58,872 nt of DNA, from the NCBI GenBank assembly GCA_039908095.1, contig JAMOBJ010000021.1:1-58872 (forward strand), given 5' to 3'. The notes beneath the pieces are model-generated. The model was not told where the DNA came from and searched no databases. It saw only the letters and a program-made list of their open reading frames with translations. This document shows positions 1-8,249 of the stretch, piece after piece (the first letter of the stretch is position 1; every line of letters starts with the position of its first letter). The position numbers were made by a program, and so were the translations under genes. Source of the stretch: Nitrospirae bacterium YQR-1 (lineage in GTDB: Bacteria; Nitrospirota; Thermodesulfovibrionia; Thermodesulfovibrionales; Magnetobacteriaceae).

Positions 1-72
1 GCCCCCTCTTTTTTCACACAAGTATGACACCTCTACTTATTTTTTTGAAGATGGGGTTTACTTGACGCTTAC
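1..72 (-). mobile_element. possible IS66-family insertion sequence end (partial)
   Basis: Read on the minus strand, this stretch begins at position 72 with GTAAGCGTC. IS66-family terminal repeats characteristically start with GTAAGCG. The boundary coincides exactly with the point where the reverse transcriptase at 72-1262 stops resembling its family, so an insertion there explains the truncation. Only the first 72 bases lie in the window; no transposase is visible. Alternative: a plain deletion junction. Confidence 0.4.
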
Positions 73-1262
73 ATTGCAATGCGCTGTAACCAATGTGTTG
101 CCCTTCGTGTATGCTTCCTAAGCTTTTTGAATTTTCTTGTTGCCCATCTTGCCAGAATCCGATCAAAATGTCGGAAAACAGGGTATAGTGCCGATTTGTT
201 GTAGCTACTGTAGTAGTTTATCCATCCACGTAATACTGCATCAAACATCCTGCCAAGGTCTTCCAGAGATTTGTCGCTACGTAACTGTATGTTCCAGCTT
301 CTTATTGTTTGCCGAATTGCTTTCGCAGCTTTATTACTTATTGCCGGCGTGAAGTTAATGAAGTGTTTACCTCTATAACTCTTTGAACGCCTTGGTCTAA
401 AAGTAAAACCCAGAAAATCAAAGTGTTCGTTGTGGTATCTTCCGTTCCTATCATCATCCTTACAGTAGACAATCTTTGTCTTTTCGGGATGAAGTTCAAG
501 CCCGCATTGCGCAAAACGCTGATTAAGTCTCTCCAGTAACCATTTTGCTTGCTTTTCACTCTTACAGTGGCAAATCACATCATCGGCATAACGTTCAAAG
601 GGGATAGTTAGTTGATGCTTTTGCATCCATCTATCAAATGCATAATGTAGAAAGAGGTTTGCCAACAACGGACTTATTACTCCACCTTGAGGGGTTCCCT
701 TGTCTCTGGCCGTTATTGTACCATCCGGTAGTTGCACCGGTGCTTTAAGCCACCGTTGAACATACAGCAGTATCCACTTGGATTCGGTATGTTTATGCAC
801 CGCTCGCATCATAAGTTCATGATCAATGTTATCAAAGAACCCTTTGATATCTATATCCAGCACCCAGTCATACTCCCAGCATCGCTTCCGTGCAGTACCT
901 ACTGCATCTACCGCTGATTTTCCCGGTCTGTATCCATACGAGTCAGGATGAAATTGCTTCTCTATCTCAGGTTCTAAATACTGTTTGACCACCATTTGTG
1001 CTATACGGTCTGTTACTGTTGGGATTCCCAATGGTCGTATCATACCATCTCCTTTGGGTATCTCAACCCTACGCACTGGTTGTGGAAAGTAACTACCTGA
1101 GGACATTCTGTTGTAGAGCTTGTACAGATTATTTTTCAAATCCCCCTCAAACTCCTCAATAGTTCTGCCATCCACTCCAGCAGCTCCTCCATTGGCTTTT
1201 ACCCGTTTAAAGGCTTCGACTACAACTTTCTTAGAAATTTCAAATGGCTTTGCTTTACTCAT
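69..1262 (-). CDS. ltrA: group II intron reverse transcriptase/maturase (inner intron, C-terminus truncated)
   Basis: Intron-encoded protein that splices and copies its host group II intron. The 397-residue product has the RT blocks in order: DIDIKGFFDNIDH near 136-148, GTPQGGVISPLLANL near 189-203 and the catalytic YADD at 225-228. A GIIM/maturase region follows (about 320-390, with GWINYYSSYNK). The product ends at LQRIAM, where family members normally continue another 15-20 residues to a ...LFAHW-like end. No HNH endonuclease domain is present. The stop codon overlaps the GTAAGCG of a putative IS66 end at position 72, and no domain V/VI ribozyme sequence is seen after it, so the intron is probably 3'-truncated and inactive unless its 3' part lies beyond the insertion outside the window. 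Confidence 0.88.
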   Translation of the reverse strand: MSKAKPFEISKKVVVEAFKRVKANGGAAGVDGRTIEEFEGDLKNNLYKLYNRMSSGSYFPQPVRRVEIPKGDGMIRPLGIPTVTDRIAQMVVKQYLEPEIEKQFHPDSYGYRPGKSAVDAVGTARKRCWEYDWVLDIDIKGFFDNIDHELMMRAVHKHTESKWILLYVQRWLKAPVQLPDGTITARDKGTPQGGVISPLLANLFLHYAFDRWMQKHQLTIPFERYADDVICHCKSEKQAKWLLERLNQRFAQCGLELHPEKTKIVYCKDDDRNGRYHNEHFDFLGFTFRPRRSKSYRGKHFINFTPAISNKAAKAIRQTIRSWNIQLRSDKSLEDLGRMFDAVLRGWINYYSSYNKSALYPVFRHFDRILARWATRKFKKLRKHTRRATHWLQRIAM

Positions 1263-1767
1263 AAGGTTCCTCCCATTTCTGGTTGTCCTAATTAATAAAG
1301 CGGATAATGCAGCCCCTTTGCTCCAATTCCATTACAGAATCTTCAACACTACTACAGGCTGCTCCGTCCCTGTTTCATGCATTGGTACTCTCACGCTTAT
1401 GGGTCCTCCACTTGCGTTTCTCCCTTATCATCATGTACAGGTTCCCACGTTCCACTCAAAAGCCTAAATCACGTTCACGCCACCTTTATGCCGGATGCCA
1501 TCTGAACAGTTGTCAGGTTGCCTTCAGACTTATCCCAGATTAACGACTACCCCCTGGTTTTGACATCATCCATACGCTTTCGACACCTCATCAGTGGTTA
1601 ACTTACGCTCGTCTCCATGATTCATACCTGACAGGTTTTCCCTGCCTTTTCCCTAACGCTCACGACCATAGATTTTGACTACAGCCGCTTAAGGTGGTTT
1701 GGAGCCTGCTCCTGAAAACCGACTCCGAGGGGCCTTCCCTCATCTTTCGTGCAGCTTCGTGGCGCAC
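73..1767 (-). mobile_element. inner group II intron, inserted in the RT gene of another group II intron
   Basis: The 5' boundary is placed at 1767 because the minus strand reads GTGCGCC there, matching the group II GUGYG start. It follows directly on the TATGCTGATGATT that encodes YADD of the outer intron's RT. About 500 bases (1263-1767) with no gene of their own would be ribozyme domains I-III, and the RT lies in domain IV. Insertion of one group II intron into the RT active-site codons of another is a known homing habit. The 3' end is missing, apparently cut by an IS66-like end at 72. The small open frames at 1120-1543 are ribozyme shadow. Confidence 0.75.
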
Positions 1768-2620
1768 AATCATCAGCATATCTCACAAAATTTAACTTAT
1801 GGGGATTTTTTAAGATGTGGCCGTTGTTACTGTACTTTACTTTCCCGAATTTGTGTATCTCCCTTTCCATTCCATCCAAAGTCAGATTTGCCAGCACCGG
1901 ACTAATTATCCCGCCTTGTGGCGTCCCATTGTCAGTTGTGTAGAGATTTTTACCTTTAATGTACCCACACCGAAGCCATTTGCTGAGGATTCCTTTGTCC
2001 ATAGGGATATTTTTCTTTAGCCATTCATGGCTGATATTGTCAAAGCACCCCTTGATGTCGCCCTCCAGTACCCATTGAGCTGAATCTGCTCTTGATAAGA
2101 CAGTCTGACACTGCGCTATTGCGTCCGCAGTAGCTCTTTTGCGTCTGAACCCGTAGGAGTTCTTGTCTGCTCTGCACTCAGCTACGGGGTCTAACGCCAT
2201 AAGATACAGCGCTTGCATTGCCCTGTCTTTCATTGTGGGGATACTCAGCGGTCTCATCTTGCCATTAGATTTAGGGATTTCTACTCTTCTTAGCGGCTGG
2301 GGGGTATATCCTTTTGAGGTTAGTGATTCCACTGCTTGCATTTTGGCCGTTGGGGTACTCCATACCTTTCCGTCTGCACCTGCTGTTCTCTTACCTTGAT
2401 TTTCGGTTACTCGTTTAACTGCTAATGTTTTGCTGCTGAACGAATTGGTTAGTATCCACTGTAGTCTTCTAACTTTACGGTGTTTACACTCCTGTGTTGC
2501 CTTGACAATACGTGCCTGTAACACTTTAACATTAGAGTTAATCCTATCCCACTGAAGGTCATTCCATCGGACTTTCTCTACATGAGAGGCTTTACAGGAT
2601 GGTTTCCCATCTTTCGTCAT
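1768..2620 (-). pseudogene. ltrA: group II intron reverse transcriptase (outer intron), interrupted at YADD
   Basis: N-terminal 284 residues of a CL-type group II intron RT. Visible are the RT0/RT1 region (about 35-110), LEGDIKGCFDNISH, NGTPQGGIISPVLANL and YADD at residues 281-284. The reading frame then runs into the inner intron for 29 meaningless residues and stops at 1679. The thumb, maturase and endonuclease parts must lie beyond the inner intron, outside the window, if they survive. As it stands the gene can only be restored by splicing of the inner intron, which itself looks broken. Confidence 0.85.
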
Positions 2621-3234
2621 TTTTTAAGCTCTCTCCTCCTTGAAATTAAATCGTTAAGGGTTCTTGTCATTATAGACCTTGCGTAAGTCTGCACCCTTTC
2701 GGATCAGGGCATTAGCCCCTATCTCCTTCATTACAAAGAAGCCTTCGCTTTTTACGCTTTCCTCTACCCGCTCAACCATAGGGATTCCTTACGGTTTCCT
2801 TGCCCTAAGGCGATTGGTCGGGCTTGCCAAGTTCCGCTGAAGTCACAATTTATGGCTTAGCTGCCACCTATCCACCGATGAAATTTCTGTCCGTGTAACG
2901 TAATCAAAAAGTACGTTAGCCTTTCATTTACCTTTTTGGTTCAAGCCTTTCAGCATCTTTGGCTTGTTCGTCGTTACGATGTTTATCAGTGGTTTGCTTA
3001 TGCTCAGCATACCATTATAAGCCTTGCCCCCTACTGATTTGATGCTATCAGTTTATCTCCCTTGCCTCACGGTTTGGGATTAACGGGTTACTTTGTCATC
3101 CGGGCTTCAAACAGAAGCGTTGCCACCTCTGCTTGCCGGACTAGGCTACCAGTTACGGAAAACTGGGTAAATTCCTCCTCTTTTTTTTTCTCTCTCGAAG
3201 TATTTACAGTAACTTCAGTGACTTCTTGTCACAC
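1768..3234 (-). mobile_element. outer group II intron, 5' part
   Basis: The minus strand starts at 3234 with GTGTGAC, a group II GUGYG 5' end, after the exon sequence CCTCAAAA. Bases 2621-3234 hold no credible protein gene and are taken as ribozyme domains I-III upstream of the RT. The 5' exon (3235-3395) is nearly identical to the sequence at 58492-58650, where the repeat is uninterrupted. That confirms the boundary independently of the ribozyme consensus. The 3' half lies outside the window. Confidence 0.75.
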
Positions 3235-3395
3235 TTTTGAGGCGACAGGGGCTTATTCTTTCTTTTACCCACTCAAAACGTGAAAGAACCATTTTTTAAA
3301 AATTTTACTTGACATCACGGTTGCTTTAGAGGAGACGTCAAGGAGCTTTCGAACAAGCCAACAAAGTTAATCGAATGAATGCAACTTGGTATTAG
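3235..3395 (-). repeat. dispersed repeat A (extended form), interrupted by the outer group II intron
   Basis: On the minus strand it opens with ATACCAAGTTGCA and runs about 160 bases, nearly base for base like 58492-58650, up to CCTCAAAA where the intron begins. It lies 54 bases past the end of the NtrC-type gene. Confidence 0.8.
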
Positions 3396-3448
3396 TGCTC
3401 CCCGTAGTTTTTGACGATAACAGCGATAGAATGTAGATTCGTATTGGG

Positions 3449-4786
3449 CTATTTCAGGCCGTACTCTTTAATCTTATACTGAAGGGTTCTCATGGAAATG
3501 CCCAATATTGCAGCGGCATCTTTTCTGCTGCCATCAGTGTGTCTTAAAGCGTTTTCGATAGATAAGCGCTCAATTTCAATCAGGTTGAAAGTATCTCTGG
3601 ATTCATGCAGTTGTACCGGAATGGCCTTTGTAAAATCAACAGCACCACCTCTGGACATTATTATTGAGCGCTCGATGATGTTTTGCAGTTCTCTTACATT
3701 TCCGGGCCAGTTGTATGACAGCAGTTTGTCTATTGCCGCCTCTGATATGTCTCCGGCATTTTTCCCAATTCTCTTTGATGTGGAAGCGGCCAGGTAGCGG
3801 CTCAACTGTGCAATATAGGGTTTTCTGTTTCTAAGAGGAGGAATACTTATTGGAAATACGTTTAACCGAAAGTACAGGTCTTGCCGGAAATTTCCCTGAG
3901 CAGCCTCTTTTTGGAGGTCTCTATTTGTTGCACATATAATCCGTGCATCAACTTTTTGTGTAACCGTGCCTCCCAGTCTTTCGAAAGCGCCACCCTCAAG
4001 AACTTTTAAAAACTTCGCCTGAAGGGTGTTTGACATTTCTGAGACCTCATCAAGCAAAATACTGCCCCTTGAGGCAAGCTCGAACTTTCCTCTCTTTGAT
4101 GCAACAGCTCCGGTGAATGCTCCCTTTTCGTGCCCAAACAGTTCGCTCTCCATGAGGTTTTCCGGTATGGCGGCACAGTTTAGCTCAATAAACGGTCCGC
4201 CTCGTTTACTGAGGGCATGGAGTACTCTTGCAATGAGTGTTTTACCGGTTCCGGTTTCACCTGTCAGAAGCACTGTTGTGTTTGTAGCGGAGACAGCCCT
4301 TACCTGCTCTAAGACATCCTCCATCCCACCGAAAATTATCTCAAGGGGGGGCAGTCCTTTGAACTGCTCCGTCTTCAGTGCCTCGTTCTCTATAAGCAGC
4401 AGTCTTCTGTCATATGCCTTTTGCACAGAGAATCTGAGCACATTAGGGTCACTAAGGGGTTTTGTGATAAAATCCATCGCCCCAAGTTTCATAGCCTTTA
4501 CGGCACTCTCTACTGTACCGTATGCCGTTAGCACTATAAAATCGGTATCGTAAGAGGAAAAATCCCTGCGTTTAAACTCTTCAATAAACGTAAGACCATC
4601 CATTTGCGGCATTTTAATATCCAATAAAATGAGATGCGGTCTGTAGCTTTCACATACCGACAGAGCGTCTCTGCCGTTGGATGCGGACTTAATTGTGTAT
4701 CCCTCGTCCTCCAAAATCCTCAACAGCAGCAACCTTATCGAATCCTCGTCGTCAACAATCAGAACCCTGTAATTGTCTCTACTCAT
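3449..4786 (-). CDS. sigma-54-dependent response regulator, NtrC family
   Basis: Activates sigma-54 promoters in response to a partner kinase. The 445-residue protein has a receiver domain (acidic pocket VDDED at 11-15, phosphoacceptor Asp56 in LLDIKMP). An AAA+ domain follows, with Walker A GETGTGKT at 176-183 and the sigma-54-contact loop GAFTGA at 222-227. A Fis-type helix-turn-helix closes the protein (about 415-445). Its start codon lies 2 bases after the stop of the kinase gene at 4789-6039, so the two form an operon of the AtoSC/ZraSR/FlgSR type. A sigma-54 promoter precedes the flagellar operon in this window (18805-18820), which makes flagellar control plausible. The signal sensed cannot be told. 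Confidence 0.93.
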   Translation of the reverse strand: MSRDNYRVLIVDDEDSIRLLLLRILEDEGYTIKSASNGRDALSVCESYRPHLILLDIKMPQMDGLTFIEEFKRRDFSSYDTDFIVLTAYGTVESAVKAMKLGAMDFITKPLSDPNVLRFSVQKAYDRRLLLIENEALKTEQFKGLPPLEIIFGGMEDVLEQVRAVSATNTTVLLTGETGTGKTLIARVLHALSKRGGPFIELNCAAIPENLMESELFGHEKGAFTGAVASKRGKFELASRGSILLDEVSEMSNTLQAKFLKVLEGGAFERLGGTVTQKVDARIICATNRDLQKEAAQGNFRQDLYFRLNVFPISIPPLRNRKPYIAQLSRYLAASTSKRIGKNAGDISEAAIDKLLSYNWPGNVRELQNIIERSIIMSRGGAVDFTKAIPVQLHESRDTFNLIEIERLSIENALRHTDGSRKDAAAILGISMRTLQYKIKEYGLK

Positions 4787-4788
4787 TC

Positions 4789-6039
4789 TTATCTCTCACA
4801 GGGCAGCGTTAAAGTAACAGAAGTGCCCAGCGCAACCTTACTTTCTATCGCCAGGGTTGCCCCCATGGCATTAACCAGATTATCAACTATCGGAAGTCCA
4901 AGGCCGGTTCCCTTAACTTTTGTTGTAAAAAATGGTCTCTTTGCGTTTCTTAGAACTGCGGTGTCCATTCCCTTGCCCGTATCTTTTATTGTAAGTGTAA
5001 TCATTTTTTTAGTCTCTCCGACAATTATATATATTTTACCACAGTTTTCAATGGAATCCGCAGCGTTGGATATAATATTTATCAGAATTTGTTTTAATTT
5101 TTCTCTGTCGCCGTTTATCGTGTCGTTTGCTATAGTAATGTTTCTTTCTACAGTGATATTGTCTCCGGGGTTAACCGCAGCGACAGCCTCTTCTATAAGC
5201 TCCGGTAACGACAGTGGCTGGATTTTCAGCTCAGACGGCTTTGCGTAAACGAGTAGATCGTTTGTAAGAGCCTCGAGGCGTCTTGATTCGTTAACTATAA
5301 CGCTGAGTCCCTCCGTCGCCCTGTCATCTCCATTAAGCTTCTCACTTAAGTATTGAGCAAAACCCTTTATTGAACTAAGCGGGGTTCTGATCTCATGAGC
5401 CAGCACTGCCGCCATCTCACCCAAAGCGGCAAATCGCTCCTTCGCAAACGCCCTCTTTTCCATCTCCTCCGTTTTTTTAAGATAGTACGAAAACGCAAAG
5501 GCCAGAGCCCACATAGCCATTACAATTATTAAAAGAACAAGCTGATGAAGACGTGCGTTTCTGACTGCCTCCATGGCCGGATATGTGTGAAGAGCTATGG
5601 AGAGAACCATAGGTTTAAGGGAATGTATATGCACCGGTATGTTCATTACATAGACCAGCTCGCCGGTCTTGAGGGTTACATAAGCGGACTTTGGTACACC
5701 CTCAATAAACTGCTCTGTAGTTGTCTGGCCTGTCATTTTGGGGTTAGAGTGTAAAACAATTTTTTTGTTGCTGTCATACAGAGTAATGTAAGCAATATTT
5801 TCCCATGGTTGCTTTTTCATTATTTCAGATATCAGTCTGTCGTCTATGCCTGTGCGGTTAAGGGCCTGATCGAGGGTAATTCCGATAAAATAGGCCGTTG
5901 ACTTGAGAGATTCTTCCGATGAGCGCTTTGCTATTTCATAAGTAGAGACAGCGCTAAAAGCCGACAAGGCTGTAAAAAACACAACAGCAGCAATAACTAC
6001 AAATCTTTGATTTACCTTCTTATGCGTTTTTAGCTTCAT
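4789..6039 (-). CDS. membrane sensor histidine kinase
   Basis: Partner kinase of the adjacent NtrC-type regulator. In the 416 residues, TM1 is at about 12-32 and a periplasmic sensor of about 130 residues follows. TM2 is at about 166-187. The HisKA box HEIRTPLSS has His215. The HATPase domain shows the N box (IINIISNAADSI), G1 DTGKGM, F box FFTTK and G2 GTGLGL. No HAMP or PAS domain is evident between TM2 and HisKA, only a short basic linker. This resembles ZraS/AtoS-like kinases with a single extracytoplasmic Cache-like sensor. Upstream lies a copy of repeat A. Confidence 0.9.
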   Translation of the reverse strand: MKLKTHKKVNQRFVVIAAVVFFTALSAFSAVSTYEIAKRSSEESLKSTAYFIGITLDQALNRTGIDDRLISEIMKKQPWENIAYITLYDSNKKIVLHSNPKMTGQTTTEQFIEGVPKSAYVTLKTGELVYVMNIPVHIHSLKPMVLSIALHTYPAMEAVRNARLHQLVLLIIVMAMWALAFAFSYYLKKTEEMEKRAFAKERFAALGEMAAVLAHEIRTPLSSIKGFAQYLSEKLNGDDRATEGLSVIVNESRRLEALTNDLLVYAKPSELKIQPLSLPELIEEAVAAVNPGDNITVERNITIANDTINGDREKLKQILINIISNAADSIENCGKIYIIVGETKKMITLTIKDTGKGMDTAVLRNAKRPFFTTKVKGTGLGLPIVDNLVNAMGATLAIESKVALGTSVTLTLPCER

Positions 6040-6086
6040 CGGCGTTACTGATTATTTTACTATAATCCCTGTGCTTACGGATAATC

Positions 6087-6200
6087 ATACCAAGTCGCCA
6101 ACTTTGTTGGCTTTGTCGCAAGCTCCGGGGCATACGAAAAAGTACGCCTTTGTCTCCTGCTCCCAGCCGCCTTGTTATTCTTTTGACTGCAACCTGGTAT
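6087..6200. repeat. dispersed palindromic repeat A, copy 2
   Basis: About 114 bases bounded by ATACCAAGT and its inverted counterpart (ACCTGGTAT), between the kinase and the cytochrome gene. Inner blocks (AACTTTGTTGGC; CTCCCAGCCGCC; ACTCTTTTGACTGCAA-like) recur in the other copies. Confidence 0.75.
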
Positions 6201-6262
6201 GAGTTGCAATTAAAGAAGTAATTTAACAAGGGGAAGGACAGAGTCCTTCCCCCTAATTTCCC

Positions 6263-7510
6263 TTAATTTCCTTTAATACTGACGTGTTTAACTAATTTGT
6301 AAAGATCGAATGTAGATGTTGCCACACCCGGCTCAACCACAAGTTTAAGTGAGGCTTCCACCGTGGCGTCCTCGATACCCGCCGGCAGCTTGATTTCAAA
6401 ATTTTCCTCGTTGGTTTTAAACGGCTGCAGGGATGTATCTCGCATCAGAGAGAGTTTCCTTAAAGAGGCAAAGACCATTTTGTTTTCCGAATAACCGAGT
6501 TTTTTCTGAGGCATATAGTATTTGGTCTCGTTAAAAATTTCCTTGCCGTCTTTAGACTTAACGACCACATTGAGGGAAAAGTGTGTTGGAGATGGGCAGC
6601 CATCGGGCATTCTGTGGCCTATCTCTATTGGTGTCGTTTTAGTCTTAACAACTACCATTGGGGTGGAGACAAGAGCAGGGGTCTTAATCTGAAACGTATA
6701 GGCCATGGCGCTTAGTTCAAATTTAACATGCTCTTTCAGCCGCTTCAACTCAAAGGCAGGGTCGTCATAGTTTGGGGGAAACCGGTGACCGGTATTGGGT
6801 GCTCTCATATGGCAGTCCTGGCAGCCCTTATCACCGCCGTTAGGTATGTAGTTTTGCAGCATACTGTCATAGTTTGAAACACACCACATCGGCTCAGGGG
6901 AGTGAAGCAGGTTAGGTCCCTGATGGCAGCCGCCGCAGAATGAGGAGTCGGCCATCATGTTGTTTACTTTGGATTTTGTAAAAACCTCGTCTTTGTGCCC
7001 TCCTCCTATGTCCTTAGTACCATAAACCGTATCCTTTTCAGGCAGACCGTCTCTGAACTTACGCACAATGGAGTTTCTGTTGTGGCAAATTATGCAGTTA
7101 ATCTGGAGTTTGTCTATAACATCGTAGTTTTCTTTTAAAACCGCATCAGCAATCTCTTTTGCCACTTTTTCGGTTGCATCCTCCAGTTGCGGGATGTGGC
7201 ACTTAAAGCACGGCAGCATGTACTCTTTTGTACTTGATGTGACCTCATGGGATTTCTTAAGCTCGCCGTTACGCTGCTTCAGGTAATCCTGTAATGTGCC
7301 GAGAGTTTTGCCAAAGGGTCCTACAAGTGGTTTACTGTGCAGGGATTTTTCCCAGTCAGTGTATATTTGCTCATGACAAGCCTTACAGCGGGTGGAGTCA
7401 TATTTTTTTAATAACTCATCGAGACTGTCTATTTCTTTAGCAAAACCCGTTGCAGGTAGGACTAACAAAATCAGCAATAGTAACAGATACTTATACCTAA
7501 GCATAAGCAC
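6263..7510 (-). CDS. periplasmic pentaheme c-type cytochrome (cytochrome c554-like)
   Basis: Exported electron-transfer protein of 415 residues. A signal peptide (about 1-24, ending ATGFA-KE) is followed by five heme-binding CXXCH motifs: CKACH 42-46, CFKCH 101-105, CIICH 139-143, CGGCH 192-196 and CQDCH 230-234. The C-terminal 170 residues have no heme motif and look beta-rich. Motif spacing and length resemble the cytochrome c554 / multiheme family that feeds electrons to respiratory or detoxifying oxidoreductases. No oxidoreductase gene is adjacent, so the partner is unknown. An AAGGAGGTG ribosome site precedes the start. Confidence 0.85.
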   Translation of the reverse strand: MLMLRYKYLLLLLILLVLPATGFAKEIDSLDELLKKYDSTRCKACHEQIYTDWEKSLHSKPLVGPFGKTLGTLQDYLKQRNGELKKSHEVTSSTKEYMLPCFKCHIPQLEDATEKVAKEIADAVLKENYDVIDKLQINCIICHNRNSIVRKFRDGLPEKDTVYGTKDIGGGHKDEVFTKSKVNNMMADSSFCGGCHQGPNLLHSPEPMWCVSNYDSMLQNYIPNGGDKGCQDCHMRAPNTGHRFPPNYDDPAFELKRLKEHVKFELSAMAYTFQIKTPALVSTPMVVVKTKTTPIEIGHRMPDGCPSPTHFSLNVVVKSKDGKEIFNETKYYMPQKKLGYSENKMVFASLRKLSLMRDTSLQPFKTNEENFEIKLPAGIEDATVEASLKLVVEPGVATSTFDLYKLVKHVSIKGN

Positions 7511-7571
7511 ACCTCCTTTTGTTTTTTGTCGCCATTTCTAAAATGGGGACATTTTTTATGAATATTCTTAA

Positions 7572-7868
7572 TTAGCTTAAAAACATTCGAGGAGGTTTGT
7601 ACTCTTGTTTTGTGAAAATTAAATCTTTTCTAAAAAAAGGCTCTACAGTCATCACATCATTCTTTTTATCATGAAAACCAGCAAACACTGGTTCAATAAC
7701 TATCGGCATTTCGCCGTTTGGCTCAAGCAAGTTTACTAAATGACACACATCCAGAGTTGCAATGACGGTCTTTCCACCTCCATGTGGTGCTACCCTTATC
7801 TGTATTGCCGGTAAAGACAAACAGACAATTAGGAGTGTTACGACAAAATAACAGCAAATTATCCTCAT
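7572..7868 (-). CDS. small exported protein of unknown function
   Basis: 98 residues with an N-terminal hydrophobic segment (about 5-24) that looks like a signal peptide or anchor. The rest is a mixed sequence with no recognised motif (a GGGKTV stretch near 31-36 is too short to be a P-loop fold). It sits 61 bases before the cytochrome gene on the same strand and could share its transcript. A sigma-70-like promoter at 7876-7904 would place the transcript start almost on the ATG. I do not recognise a family. Confidence 0.55.
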   Translation of the reverse strand: MRIICCYFVVTLLIVCLSLPAIQIRVAPHGGGKTVIATLDVCHLVNLLEPNGEMPIVIEPVFAGFHDKKNDVMTVEPFFRKDLIFTKQEYKPPRMFLS

Positions 7869-7875
7869 CTTTTAT

Positions 7876-7904
7876 ACTATAGTGTCTTTTATAAAATTAT
7901 TCAA
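7876..7904 (-). promoter_or_regulatory. candidate sigma-70 promoter for the small exported protein and cytochrome
   Basis: Minus strand: TTGAAT (7899-7904), 17-base spacer, TATAGT (7876-7881). The expected start of transcription, about 7 bases downstream, falls at or next to the ATG at 7868, so the mRNA might be leaderless. Confidence 0.4.
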
Positions 7905-7971
7905 GTCTCTGTACTGAAACGGACATATACAATGAACTGTTGCATATCTCATATCACTTTCTTTGCAGATA

Positions 7972-8241
7972 TCAAATGAGTTTTTTCTTACTCAATGAAT
8001 AGATAAAGGCAAGAATTTCGGCAACAGCCTTATATAACTCCTGAGGAATCTCCTGATACAAATCCAGAGCAGACAATATCTCAACAAGCTGCTTGTCTTC
8101 TTTTATCGGAATGCCATGAGTTTTGGCAAGGTCAAGAATCTTCTGAGCTATTTCCCCACTGCCCTTAGCTACAACGCGCGGAGCGGCGCCATCAGTTTGT
8201 TTGTACCTTAATGCTGCTGCTTTTTGGCGTTTTCCTTCCAA
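7972..8241 (-). CDS. FlhB-like C-terminal domain protein
   Basis: 89-residue protein matching the cytoplasmic C-terminal domain of the flagellar export gate protein FlhB (AALRYKQ near the N-terminus, then a helical domain with GIPIKEDKQLVEILSALDL). It lacks FlhB's four membrane helices. The NPTH autocleavage motif is absent; the family's stand-alone versions (YlqH/FhlB type) lack it too. It is the last gene of the flagellar operon, 8 bases after the FliK-like gene. FlhB-C and FliK interact in substrate-specificity switching, so the pairing makes sense. Confidence 0.85.
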   Translation of the reverse strand: MEGKRQKAAALRYKQTDGAAPRVVAKGSGEIAQKILDLAKTHGIPIKEDKQLVEILSALDLYQEIPQELYKAVAEILAFIYSLSKKKLI

Positions 8242-8249
8242 TTTGAGTA

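Noticed and set aside
1120..1543. Open frames on the plus strand
   Set aside because: They lie in group II intron ribozyme sequence.
6020..6229. Short frame on the minus strand over repeat A
   Set aside because: Its translation is repeat sequence running into the kinase start; not a gene.
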